From: Methylotetracoccus oryzae
Lineage (GTDB): Bacteria; Pseudomonadota; Gammaproteobacteria; Methylococcales; Methylococcaceae
Length of the DNA: 64,000 nucleotides
Assembly (NCBI RefSeq): GCF_006175985.1
Contig: NZ_SRSH01000010.1
Location: forward strand, 62,001-126,000
Direction of reading: 5' to 3'
The notes under the pieces are model-generated. The model searched no databases and had not been told where the DNA came from. It worked only from the letters and a program-made list of their open reading frames with translations. The translations under genes were made by a program, and so were the position numbers. Below are positions 36,906 through 45,207 of the stretch, piece by piece. Each line of letters opens with the position of its first letter. Positions within the stretch are counted from its first letter, which is position 1.

Positions 36906-37675
36906 CGACGGTGACCGGGCGACTGGCCGGCAAGCATGCCGTGATTACCGGCGCCGCCGCGGGTCTCGGCTTCGCGATGGCGCGGCTGTTCGGTCGGCAG
37001 GGCGCGCACGTCGCGTTGATCGACTGCGCCGAGGGCAGGCTCGCTCAGGCCTTGGACGCACTCCGCGCCGAGGGTATCGACGCGGAAACCTATACAGCCG
37101 ACGTGGCCCAGGCCGAGGCCGTCGAGCAAGCCTTCATGGCGATCGGGGACCGCTATGGGGACGTCATCCATGTGCTGGTCAACAACGCCGGAATCGCCGA
37201 ATTCGCCGGCGTCGAGGAAACCGAACCCGAACTTTGGCATCGCACCCTGGCGGTCAATGTGACCGGCACCTATTTGTGTGCCCGTGCCGCGCTGCCGGCG
37301 ATGCGCCGCGAAGGCGGTTCGGTCGTGAACATCGCCTCCATCGCCGGCGTGATCGGCATTCCGCGGATGGCCGCCTATTGCGCGTCGAAGGGCGCGGTCA
37401 TCGCGCTGACCCGGCAGATGGCAGTGGACTACACCGGGCTCGGCATCCGCGTGAACTGCCTGTGCCCCGGCCGCGTCGCCGGGACTGACCTCGACCGCGC
37501 GATCATGGCACGCGACTCGGACGAGGACACCCGCGACAAGATCGCGAAGTACCCGATCGGCCGCTTCGGCCGGCCGGAGGAGATTGCCCAGGCCGCTTTG
37601 TTCCTCGCGTCCGACGAGGCGAGCTTCGTGTCGGGGACGGCCTTCTGCGTCGACGGTGCGATGACCGCCCTATGA
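36902..37675 (+). CDS. SDR-family dehydrogenase, probable 2-hydroxyalkyl-CoM dehydrogenase
   Basis: 257 residues from GTG 36902, overlapping the carboxylase stop by four bases. The cofactor motif is TGAAAGLGFA with Asp41 in ALIDCAE, indicating NAD. NNAG, Ser146 (NIASIAG), Tyr159 and Lys163 (YCASK) are the catalytic residues. The C-terminal loop has Arg211 in TRDKIAK, in the region where the S-specific dehydrogenase of Xanthobacter binds the sulfonate; the chirality cannot be settled from sequence. Only one such SDR is present, while Xanthobacter has an R and an S enzyme. Confidence 0.82.
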   Translation: MTTVTGRLAGKHAVITGAAAGLGFAMARLFGRQGAHVALIDCAEGRLAQALDALRAEGIDAETYTADVAQAEAVEQAFMAIGDRYGDVIHVLVNNAGIAEFAGVEETEPELWHRTLAVNVTGTYLCARAALPAMRREGGSVVNIASIAGVIGIPRMAAYCASKGAVIALTRQMAVDYTGLGIRVNCLCPGRVAGTDLDRAIMARDSDEDTRDKIAKYPIGRFGRPEEIAQAALFLASDEASFVSGTAFCVDGAMTAL

Positions 37676-38604
37676 ACGCCGCGATGTACACACAAGCCGA
37701 CAAACGGACGGATCTGGAGACTCTGATCGGATACATTCGCCCCGGCGACTGTCTGGCGATCGGCGGCGGGCTGTCGTCCCGTGAGCCAATGGCGGCGCTG
37801 CGGGCATTGATCCGGGCGGGTACCGGCGATCTGGAACTGATCGGCTCGGCCCACGGTATCGACGTGGATTTGCTGTGCGGAGCCGGGCTGGTCGCCGCCA
37901 GCGCGGAATCCTATGTCGGCTTCGAGCAGGATTTCGGTATGGCACCGAACTACCGCCGCGCCTGCGAGGCGGGGGCGGTCGCGGTCAGGGATTCCTGCTG
38001 CTACACGCTGGTCCAGCAGTTGCGTGCCGCGATCGCCGGTCTGCCGTTTATGCCGATCCGCTCGGTCAAGGGCAGCGGGTTTCTCGACCTGCATCCGGAG
38101 TTCAAGACGCTGGAATGTCCCTACACCGGCGATGAGCTGATCCTCGTTCCGGCCCTGCGCCCGGACATCGCGATCCTGCACGCGCAATACGGCGACGCGC
38201 ACGGCAACCTCCATATCGCGGGGCCTCCGGTGGCCGATCGGCTGTTCGCGCGCGCGGCAAAAAAGGTGATCGCGACGGTGGAGCAGATCGTGTCGACCGA
38301 AGAACTCCAGCGCCTGGGCGTGACGGTCCCGTATTTTTACGTGGCCGCCGTCGCCGAGGTCGCCTACGGCGCGCATCCCACGGCTTGCTACCCGTTCTAT
38401 GGCTACGACCGCCCGCATACCGCGCACTACCACACCTGCGCCAGCGCGGGTGCCGGCCGTTTCGAAGACGAGTATTTGCACCGTTTCGTCCACGGATGCC
38501 CCGATCATGCCGCCTACCTAGCGGCGATCGGCGGGAGCGCCACCCTTGAGCGTCTGGCCTCCTGGAAGGATGGACCCGACGCGTGGATGAAGCTCTATGA
38601 ATGA
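37672..38604 (+). CDS. CoA-transferase-like subunit A (GctA/IpdA type)
   Basis: 310 residues; ATG overlaps the SDR stop by four bases. The class I CoA-transferase fold is shown by DCLAIGGGLSSREPMAALRALI, GLVAASAESYVGFEQDFGMAPNYRRACEAG, SVKGSGFL and LVPALRPDIAILHAQYGDAHGN. It should pair with the next gene. Related pairs are glutaconate CoA-transferase and the ring-cleaving hydrolase IpdAB. In CoM-dependent ethene metabolism, CoA-transferase genes are found near the epoxide transferase, so it may activate or process the CoM-thioether acid. Confidence 0.82.
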   Translation: MNAAMYTQADKRTDLETLIGYIRPGDCLAIGGGLSSREPMAALRALIRAGTGDLELIGSAHGIDVDLLCGAGLVAASAESYVGFEQDFGMAPNYRRACEAGAVAVRDSCCYTLVQQLRAAIAGLPFMPIRSVKGSGFLDLHPEFKTLECPYTGDELILVPALRPDIAILHAQYGDAHGNLHIAGPPVADRLFARAAKKVIATVEQIVSTEELQRLGVTVPYFYVAAVAEVAYGAHPTACYPFYGYDRPHTAHYHTCASAGAGRFEDEYLHRFVHGCPDHAAYLAAIGGSATLERLASWKDGPDAWMKLYE

Positions 38605-39472
38605 ACCTCGCGTCGATCGCTGTAGTCTGGGCGAAGCGCTGATCTATCGGATCGCCCGCACGATCGAGGACGGCATCCTGGCCTTTCACGGCTTCGGTTC
38701 GCCCCTGGTGCAACTCGCGCTGCACGTGGCCAAACGTACGCATGCACCCAATCTCGTCCTCGTTGCGGGCGCTACCTACGCCGTCAACCCGATGCCGCCC
38801 TTCCTGGCACCGACCAGCAACGACTGGGTCATGGATCGCGGCGCGGAATGCCGGCTCGACATCGAAGAGCTGTTCGATCTGGCTGCAGCCGGTCGTTTGG
38901 GACGGATGTTCCTGTCGGGACTGCAGATCGACCGCTGGGGCAACCTGAACACGACCCGACTGGGAACGGAGTCACTGAAACTGAAACTCCCCGGCGGTGG
39001 CGGCGGCTGCAATCTGGCCTGTGACGCCCGTCACCTGACGCTGTGGACCGCGGCGCACCGCGCCGTATCCGACGGTCGAGGCGCGCGACGCCTTCGCTTG
39101 GTCGAGCGCTGCGATTTCATCACCAGCCCCGGGCATCGCGCGGCCGATGGGCGTACCCGCAAGGGCATGGGCTTGGTCGGAAATGGCCCGGACTGGTTGA
39201 TCACCGAACTCGGAGTATTCGACTTCGACGAATCCGGGCACGTGCGACTCCGTGAGGTCTTCCCGGATACCGATACGGAGTTAGTGCGGGCGAATACCGC
39301 ATTCGAATTCCCGATCAGCGAGCCTGTGGCTACCACCCCACTGCCGCCCGCGGCTGTCTGCGAGCTGATCCGTAGCCTCGATCCGCTGCGGATTCACGAG
39401 CGGGAGCTGCGGCCTGAGGACCGGTCGCGGACTTTTTCAGGTCCCGATTGCCGCCCGGAGAGACACGCATGA
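38597..39472 (+). CDS. CoA-transferase-like subunit B lacking the usual catalytic glutamate
   Basis: 291 residues, overlapping subunit A by eight bases. It has the beta-subunit plan: IEDGILAFHGFGSPLVQLALHVAKRTHAPNLVLV, a middle LSGLQIDRWGNLNTTRLG, and GPDWLITELGVFDFD. In transferases the strand APNLVLIYESG carries the glutamate that forms the CoA thioester. Here that strand reads LVLVAGATYAV, with Gly at the expected Glu. The GG-rich GGGGGCNLACD loop also has two cysteines not usual there. It may be a hydrolase/lyase rather than a transferase. Confidence 0.78.
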   Translation: MNEPRVDRCSLGEALIYRIARTIEDGILAFHGFGSPLVQLALHVAKRTHAPNLVLVAGATYAVNPMPPFLAPTSNDWVMDRGAECRLDIEELFDLAAAGRLGRMFLSGLQIDRWGNLNTTRLGTESLKLKLPGGGGGCNLACDARHLTLWTAAHRAVSDGRGARRLRLVERCDFITSPGHRAADGRTRKGMGLVGNGPDWLITELGVFDFDESGHVRLREVFPDTDTELVRANTAFEFPISEPVATTPLPPAAVCELIRSLDPLRIHERELRPEDRSRTFSGPDCRPERHA

Positions 39473-40383
39473 ACGGCGCGGTGCTAGAGGTCGGAGGTCT
39501 CAGGACGACAAAGAACTTCGTGCCGCTGCCGTACCGGCGGGTCAGCTTCCAGCCTTATGACGGTCCGATGACCGAGACTGCAATCCAGGGGCACCTGCTG
39601 GAACGGGAAGTTTACCGGCGGACCGACGTCGTCGTGCTGCACGGTCCGGGTTCGCGCTGCGCCGTCGCGGCGATTCGGCGGGACGGCGCTGAGGATCTGT
39701 TCAACCGCGTCGTGGCGGTCGAGTTGCTGGCCCTGCCGGATTCGGCCGTGTTCGCCCACGCACCGCAGATCGATCCCGCCAACCGCTCGGCGCTGGCGCG
39801 GCTGGCCCGGGAGCTCGGCGTCGGACCCGATGGCACCCTGATCGTTCAGGGGGCCTTCGATCACATCAACCTGATCCACCATCCCGACCCCCTGGTGGTC
39901 CGCGTTGTCGAGGTCTCGCCGCCGGCCCCGCCCAAACTGCTGACCATGGCCGAGCACGTGCTGAGCTATGCGGATCTGCCCCCGATCTGCCTGGAACTCG
40001 AGCCCATTGATTTACCGGCACTGTGCCGCGGGAGCGCGTCGGAGGCCTATCTGGTTCCCTGTCGCTCCGGCGGTCTCGACGACCTCGGGGCTCCGGTCTA
40101 CTTCCTCGACGAGCGGCCGCCCGAGCGGAAAGCCTGGACCCTGATCGGCTGCGAGCGCAGCCTGCAGTTCCATCGCCATTACTATGGCGACGAGCCGCCC
40201 CGGATCGAGATGTGTCCGCGCAAACTCGCCGCGGCCTCCTCGCAGCCGACTCTGGTTAAGTGCTGTCTGCTGGAGTTCGAACTCGAGCAACAGGGGAATA
40301 CGGTCATCGTACCCTGGGGATCGGACCTCCCGACGATCGAACGTGCCCTCTCCCTGCTCGCAATGGAGTCGCGCGATGACTGA
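39469..40383 (+). CDS. Unknown protein of the CoM operon
   Basis: 304 residues; ATG 39469 (GGAGAGA upstream) overlaps the preceding stop. I do not recognise the family. Features: an N-terminal KNFVPLPYRRVSFQPYDG, GPGSRCAVAAIRRDG, DGTLIVQGAFDHINLIHHPDPLVVRVVEVSPPAPPKL, ERSLQFHRHYYGDEPPRIEMCPRK and a final CCLLEFELEQQGNTVIVPWG. His-rich HYYGDEPP plus cysteines could bind a metal. No signal or membrane segment. It lies between the CoA-transferase-like genes and CoM biosynthesis with overlapping ends, so it is part of one operon and a candidate for an unassigned step. Confidence 0.75.
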   Translation: MNGAVLEVGGLRTTKNFVPLPYRRVSFQPYDGPMTETAIQGHLLEREVYRRTDVVVLHGPGSRCAVAAIRRDGAEDLFNRVVAVELLALPDSAVFAHAPQIDPANRSALARLARELGVGPDGTLIVQGAFDHINLIHHPDPLVVRVVEVSPPAPPKLLTMAEHVLSYADLPPICLELEPIDLPALCRGSASEAYLVPCRSGGLDDLGAPVYFLDERPPERKAWTLIGCERSLQFHRHYYGDEPPRIEMCPRKLAAASSQPTLVKCCLLEFELEQQGNTVIVPWGSDLPTIERALSLLAMESRDD

Positions 40384-41257
40384 ACTGGCCTGGGACGCCA
40401 TCGTCGGTGGTCTGATCCGTGACCGGACCCGGAAGCCCCGCGACCGGGGACTCACCATGGTGATCGACACCGGTGTCGGCGAGCGCCGTCTGCTGGATAC
40501 CCTGGAGCAGGCCGCCGCCTTCATCGACCACTGGAAGTTCGCGTTCGGCACCTCGGTATTCCTGCCGCGCCCCTTGCTGCAACGGAAACTGGGTTTGCTG
40601 GCCGATCACGGCATCCTGAGTTTGCCCGGCGGAACGCTGCTTGAGGTCGCCTTGGTCGAACACCATTGCCGCGATTACATGAAACATGCGAAGGATCTGG
40701 GATTCAGTGCCATCGAGATCTCCGATGGCACGATTCCGATGCCGGCGGTGCGGCGCAGGAACATCATCGCCTGCGCCCGAGATGCCGGCCTCGTTCCGAT
40801 CTCCGAGGTCGGCAAGAAGGACCCGCGCGCGCAGCCGTCCGCCGAACAGATGGCCGAGCAGGCGCTGACCGACATCGAACATGGCGCCGAATGGGTCGTC
40901 ATGGAGGCGCGAGAGTCGGGGCGGGCCGTCGGCATTTATGACGAGCACGGCCAGGTGATCGACGACACGCTGACCACGCTCTGCGCGCTGCTGGGCGATG
41001 CGACGAGCCGCCTGATCTGGGAAGCACCCTTGGCGGCACAGCAGACGGCCCTGATTCGGCGCTTCGGTACCAACGTCGGGCTCGGGAACGTCCCGGCGGA
41101 TCAGATCCTGGCCGTCGAGTGTCTGCGATGCCGCCTGCGTTTCGACACCCTGCACTGGGTCACCGACGAATTGCTGCGCACCGGTGCCTGGGATCCGGCG
41201 CGGATCGAGCCGAAACAGGACGAAACACCGGTGAAGCTGAATGTCCATAGATCCTGA
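40376..41257 (+). CDS. comA: Phosphosulfolactate synthase (ComA/XcbB), first step of CoM biosynthesis
   Basis: 293 residues; start overlaps the previous gene by eight bases. It adds sulfite to phosphoenolpyruvate to give phosphosulfolactate. The ComA family is recognisable: RGLTMVIDTGVG, FIDHWKFAFGTSVFLP, GFSAIEISDGTIPMP, LVPISEVGKKDP, WVVMEARESGRAVGIYD and LIWEAPLAAQQTALIRRFGTNVGLGNV. These contain the Lys/Glu/Asp residues of the TIM-barrel active site. It is followed in order by two aspartase/fumarase-superfamily genes and a PLP enzyme, the gene order known for CoM synthesis in Xanthobacter autotrophicus Py2. Confidence 0.93.
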   Translation: MTELAWDAIVGGLIRDRTRKPRDRGLTMVIDTGVGERRLLDTLEQAAAFIDHWKFAFGTSVFLPRPLLQRKLGLLADHGILSLPGGTLLEVALVEHHCRDYMKHAKDLGFSAIEISDGTIPMPAVRRRNIIACARDAGLVPISEVGKKDPRAQPSAEQMAEQALTDIEHGAEWVVMEARESGRAVGIYDEHGQVIDDTLTTLCALLGDATSRLIWEAPLAAQQTALIRRFGTNVGLGNVPADQILAVECLRCRLRFDTLHWVTDELLRTGAWDPARIEPKQDETPVKLNVHRS

Positions 41258-42767
41258 CTACGACCCTACCGTTGGTGTCGCAAGCCAGGTGCTCGAGGTC
41301 GGCTCGCGCCTCGCCGAGGGGCCGTCGGCGCGCTTGGTCGACACGGTATTCCGGCGGGAACTCGCCGATCAGGCTGGACTGTTTGCAGCACTCGGTCTGA
41401 CCGACCTGGCGCATACGCTGGCGATGATCGAGGTCGGCGTGATTCCCGCCGCGGAGGGCAGCGAGTTGCTCGGCGCCCTGCTGAAGCTCCAAACCCAGCC
41501 GGAGGACTTCCACGCCGACCCGATTCGCGGGGATCTCTATACCAACCGCGAAGCCTGGCTTGCGGTCAGGACATCGGCGGCCGGCTGGCTGGGCATAGGC
41601 CGGGCCCGGCGCGAGGCGACCACGACCGCGTTCCTGATGACACTTCGCGCGGCATTGCTGGATCTCGCCGATGCATCAACCCGATTGGGCCATACGCTGA
41701 CTACCCGCGCATCGGAGTGGCGCGAGGCCTTGATGCCGGATTACACGTATTTGCAGGCGGCGCAGCCGACGACATTCGGCCACTATCTGGCCGGCTTCGC
41801 GGAACCGCTCCTGCGTGACGGCGACCGGCTTCGCGGCGTCTATTCGCGGGTGAACCGTTCGCCCGCGGGGTGCGGCAGCACCAATGGGTCGCGACTGACC
41901 CAACCGCGCGAACGCCTGGCTGAACTGCTGGGCTTTGATGGGCTCGTCCGGCATGCGCGCGATGCGATGTGGCAGGCGGATCTCCCGATCGAAACCGCGG
42001 GCCTCATGACGACGATGCTGATCAATCTGGACCGCCTGGCCGAGGACCTGCAGATCTTCGCCACCCGCGAGTTCGGGCTGGTCGAACTCGACGATCGCCA
42101 CGCCCGGGCCAGCAAGATCATGCCCCATAAGAAGAACCCGTTCGCACTGACGCATATCCGCGGCATGGCCAACGCGATGATCGGGACCCTGGCGGCCACC
42201 GCCGCGGCGGCCCGCACGCCTTCCGGGCAGTCGGACAACCGATTGGCCCTCTACGGTGCGATCCCGCGCGCGGTCGCCGACACGCGCGACGCCGTGCTGC
42301 TGCTCGATGAAGTGATCGCCGCGCTGCGCTTCGACGCCCGGCGCGGCCTCGAATTGTTGGCGGGTAGTGATGCCGCAGCGACGGATATCGCCGAGGTGCT
42401 GGTGACGGAATGCAGTCTGGATTTTCGCCAGGCGCATCGGCTGGTCGGCACGCTGGTCCGACAGACCGCCGGGCTGCGGCCGCTGTCCGCGCTGAGCGTG
42501 AACGAGCTGACCGCCTGTTCGATCGAAGTGCTCGGCTTCCGGGCCGAGCTGACGCCTGCCGCGCTGGTCCGCGCGCTGGATCCTAAAGCGTCCGTCCACG
42601 CGCGCATCGGGCCCGGCGGCGCCGCTCCGCCTGCACTGGATGCGGTGCTCGCCGACCAGCGTGCGGGATTGGCCGAGATTCGGGCATGGACGGCCGAGCA
42701 ACAGGAGCGACAACGAGCGTCCGAGGAATCCCTGCTGCAGCGGTGCCGGGAGCGATGCCCGACATGA
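41241..42767 (+). CDS. xcbC: Aspartase/fumarase-superfamily enzyme of CoM biosynthesis (XcbC-like)
   Basis: 508 residues; overlaps comA by 17 bases. The superfamily signature SKIMPHKKNPFALTHIRG (GSSxMPxKxN type) carries the catalytic loop, and QAAQPTTFGHYLAG is the conserved region with the substrate-binding Thr/His. The general layout is argininosuccinate-lyase-like. In Xanthobacter the XcbC1 protein eliminates phosphate from phosphosulfolactate to sulfoacrylate. By gene order this is the XcbC equivalent. The usual serine of the signature is replaced by Ala-Ser (ARASKIMPHK). Confidence 0.78.
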   Translation: MSIDPDYDPTVGVASQVLEVGSRLAEGPSARLVDTVFRRELADQAGLFAALGLTDLAHTLAMIEVGVIPAAEGSELLGALLKLQTQPEDFHADPIRGDLYTNREAWLAVRTSAAGWLGIGRARREATTTAFLMTLRAALLDLADASTRLGHTLTTRASEWREALMPDYTYLQAAQPTTFGHYLAGFAEPLLRDGDRLRGVYSRVNRSPAGCGSTNGSRLTQPRERLAELLGFDGLVRHARDAMWQADLPIETAGLMTTMLINLDRLAEDLQIFATREFGLVELDDRHARASKIMPHKKNPFALTHIRGMANAMIGTLAATAAAARTPSGQSDNRLALYGAIPRAVADTRDAVLLLDEVIAALRFDARRGLELLAGSDAAATDIAEVLVTECSLDFRQAHRLVGTLVRQTAGLRPLSALSVNELTACSIEVLGFRAELTPAALVRALDPKASVHARIGPGGAAPPALDAVLADQRAGLAEIRAWTAEQQERQRASEESLLQRCRERCPT

Positions 42768-44134
42768 GCGTGCACATCATGGATTCGGCCATCTTCGGCA
42801 ATTCCTGGGCGACCCCGGAGATGCGTGCGTTGTTCGAGGAACGCTCGGTCGTGGCCGGCTGGATCGAGGTGCTCAGCGCACTCGCGGCGACCGAGGCCGA
42901 GTACGGCCTGATCCCCCAGCGCGCGGCCGACGCTCTATGCGAAGCCTGCCCGCGGATCAAACTCGACGATCCCTTTTTCGCCGAAGTCCGGCGCGGTTTC
43001 GAGCAGACCAATCACTCTCTGCTGGGCTTGATTCATGCGCTGCAACGCCGCTGTCCCGGTGACAGCGGCGAATGGCTCTGCTACGGCGCGACCGTGCAGG
43101 ACATCACCGACACACACAACGCCCGCGTGCTCAAGCGAGCCCATGGCCTGATGCGAGAGCGCCTGGACGGGCTCATCGGTGTGCTCGCGGGGCTCGCCGC
43201 ACGCTATCGCATGACCCCGCAGTGCGGCCGAACACACGGCCAGCCTGGGCTGCCGATCACGTTCGGCTACAAGGTGGCCGGCTGGCTCGACGAGCTCCTG
43301 CGCCATCGGCAACGGATCGAGGAGATCGCACCCCGCCTCGCGGTCGGGCAGCTCGCCGGCGGCGTTGGCAGCCTGTCTTCCTTCGGTCCGCAGGGACTTG
43401 CGGTGCAACGGCGTTTCCTGGAACGGCTGGAACTCGCCGTGCCGGCCATTTCGTGGACTGCCTCGCGCGACCGCCTGGCCGAATGGCTGAACCTGCTGGC
43501 ACTGCTGTCCGCGCTCGGAGACCGCATCGGGCACGAAATCTACAATCTGCAGCGGCCCGAGATCGGTGAACTGCGCGAAGCCAGCGCCGCGGGTGTCATC
43601 GGCAGCATCACGATGCCGCAGAAGCGCAATCCCGAAATCAGCGAACACCTCGGCACGCTCGCCCGGCAGGTCCGTCATGCCGCCGCGCAGATGACCGAGA
43701 ACCTGGTTCACGATCACGAACGCGACGGCCGCGCCTGGAAGGCCGAATGGGCCATTGTGCCAGTGGCGTGTCTCGCCGCCGACAAGGCTTTGGCCTTGCT
43801 GCATGATGCGTTGATGCACCTGGAAGTCGACGAATCCCGCATGCGGCACAACCTGGAGGCAACGCAGGGAGCCGTGCACGCGGAACGCGTCATGCTCGCG
43901 CTGGCGCCGCGGCTCGGCAAACAATCCGCCCATGCCCTGATTCACCGCCTCGCGTCGGACGCCGCCCGGCGGGGTGTTCCGTTCCGGGCGGCCTTGGCTG
44001 GCTCCGAGGAGATTCGCGCGCAACTCGGCGATGAGGCGCTGCGAACCCTGCGGTGCGCACCCATCGACACCGGCCAGTGTGCCGAAATGGTCGATCGGGT
44101 GCTGCGCAGCGTCGGGTCGGAATCGAACCAATGA
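42764..44134 (+). CDS. xcbD: Aspartase/fumarase-superfamily enzyme of CoM biosynthesis (XcbD-like)
   Basis: 456 residues; ATG 42764 overlaps the upstream stop by four bases. It is adenylosuccinate-lyase-like: WLCYGATVQDITDTHNARVLKRA, MTPQCGRTHGQPGLPITFGYKVAGW (active-site Thr-His), and the signature GSITMPQKRNPEISEHL. In Xanthobacter, XcbD1 is reported to add ammonia to sulfoacrylate to give cysteate. Two consecutive superfamily members downstream of comA are the hallmark of the bacterial CoM pathway and are not explained by purine or arginine metabolism. Confidence 0.78.
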   Translation: MSVHIMDSAIFGNSWATPEMRALFEERSVVAGWIEVLSALAATEAEYGLIPQRAADALCEACPRIKLDDPFFAEVRRGFEQTNHSLLGLIHALQRRCPGDSGEWLCYGATVQDITDTHNARVLKRAHGLMRERLDGLIGVLAGLAARYRMTPQCGRTHGQPGLPITFGYKVAGWLDELLRHRQRIEEIAPRLAVGQLAGGVGSLSSFGPQGLAVQRRFLERLELAVPAISWTASRDRLAEWLNLLALLSALGDRIGHEIYNLQRPEIGELREASAAGVIGSITMPQKRNPEISEHLGTLARQVRHAAAQMTENLVHDHERDGRAWKAEWAIVPVACLAADKALALLHDALMHLEVDESRMRHNLEATQGAVHAERVMLALAPRLGKQSAHALIHRLASDAARRGVPFRAALAGSEEIRAQLGDEALRTLRCAPIDTGQCAEMVDRVLRSVGSESNQ

Positions 44135-45207
44135 CCCCGGCGGGTCGAGGCGAGGACAGTGTCGTCGCAAGGGCATGGCGTGCGCTGGAGCAGATTCCGC
44201 GCGTCGGGCTTGCGGAGTTTCCGACCCCGCTGTTGCGGATGAAGCGCTTCGGCGCTGCGCTCGGTGGGCTCGACATCTGGTTCAAGCGCGACGATCTGAT
44301 CAGCTTCGGGCTCGGTGGGAACAAGGTTCGCGGCCTGGAATTCCTCCTGGGCGACGCGCTCGCGCGGGGAGCCGACACGCTCGTGACGGGTGCGGGTTGC
44401 CAGTCCAACCATGTGCGCGCCACGGCCGCGGCTGCCGCGCATTGCGGTCTCCGGTGTGTCGCCGTCTACTGGGGCGATCCGCCCGCCGTCATCGACGGCA
44501 ACTACCGCCTGACCCGGCTGTTGGGCGCAGAAGTCAGCTTTACGGGCGACTCCGACCGGGCATCGGTGGATCGTGGGATCGACGAGCAGTGCGTTCGCCT
44601 CCGCACAACCGGGCGACGACCCTATGCCATACCGCGCGGCGGGGCCTGTGCGCTGGGCACTCTGGGGCACGTCCTGGCAACGCGCGAACTCTTCCTGCAA
44701 TGCCAGGTTCAAGGGATCGAACCGGAAGCCATCCTGCTCGCGGCCGGCTCGGGTGGGACTCACGCCGGCTGGCTGGTTGGCAAGGCGCTGCTCGGCTACC
44801 CCTGGGCGTTGCAGAGCATCGCCGTCAGCCGCGACGCGGGCGCCACCATCGCGCAGATCCAGCGGTTGGCAGCGGAGGCCGCTTCGCTGCTGGGAGTATC
44901 CGCACTACTCGCCGCTACGGCTCCTCCGATCGTGCATGCGGGGTTCCTCGGTGAGGGTTACGGCATCCCCAGCGCCGAGGGCACGGATGCGATCCGTCTG
45001 GTCGCACGCACCGAAGGGATCCTGCTGGACCCGACTTACACCGGCAAGGCAATGGCTGCCCTGATTGCTTTGCGGAAAGCCGGCCAGCTGCCCTTCCGCT
45101 CCGTGGTGTTCCTGCATACCGGGGGCGAGCCCGCCTTGTTCGCCGGCGATGGCGCCTGGTTGCCCGACCGCGCCGCTTCCAGCCCGGAACTCTCGTGCGT
45201 CTTGTAA
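44131..45207 (+). CDS. xcbE: PLP enzyme of CoM biosynthesis (XcbE-like, D-cysteine-desulfhydrase/ACC-deaminase fold)
   Basis: 358 residues; four-base overlap with xcbD. Fold-type-II PLP features: WFKRDDLISFGLGGNKVRGLEFLLGDAL with the PLP lysine in GGNKVR, TGAGCQSNHVRATAAAAA, the phosphate-binding AAGSGGTHAGWLVG, and LLDPTYTGKAMAAL. It resembles ACC deaminase and D-cysteine desulfhydrase. In Xanthobacter the corresponding XcbE1 acts late in CoM synthesis, after cysteate; I do not recall the exact product with certainty. Confidence 0.78.
   Translation: MTPAGRGEDSVVARAWRALEQIPRVGLAEFPTPLLRMKRFGAALGGLDIWFKRDDLISFGLGGNKVRGLEFLLGDALARGADTLVTGAGCQSNHVRATAAAAAHCGLRCVAVYWGDPPAVIDGNYRLTRLLGAEVSFTGDSDRASVDRGIDEQCVRLRTTGRRPYAIPRGGACALGTLGHVLATRELFLQCQVQGIEPEAILLAAGSGGTHAGWLVGKALLGYPWALQSIAVSRDAGATIAQIQRLAAEAASLLGVSALLAATAPPIVHAGFLGEGYGIPSAEGTDAIRLVARTEGILLDPTYTGKAMAALIALRKAGQLPFRSVVFLHTGGEPALFAGDGAWLPDRAASSPELSCVL

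Noticed and set aside
42764..44134. Adenylosuccinate lyase (purB) and argininosuccinate lyase (argH) for the pair after comA
   Set aside because: Two such genes in a row after comA and before a PLP enzyme fit the bacterial CoM pathway; no purine or arginine genes are nearby.
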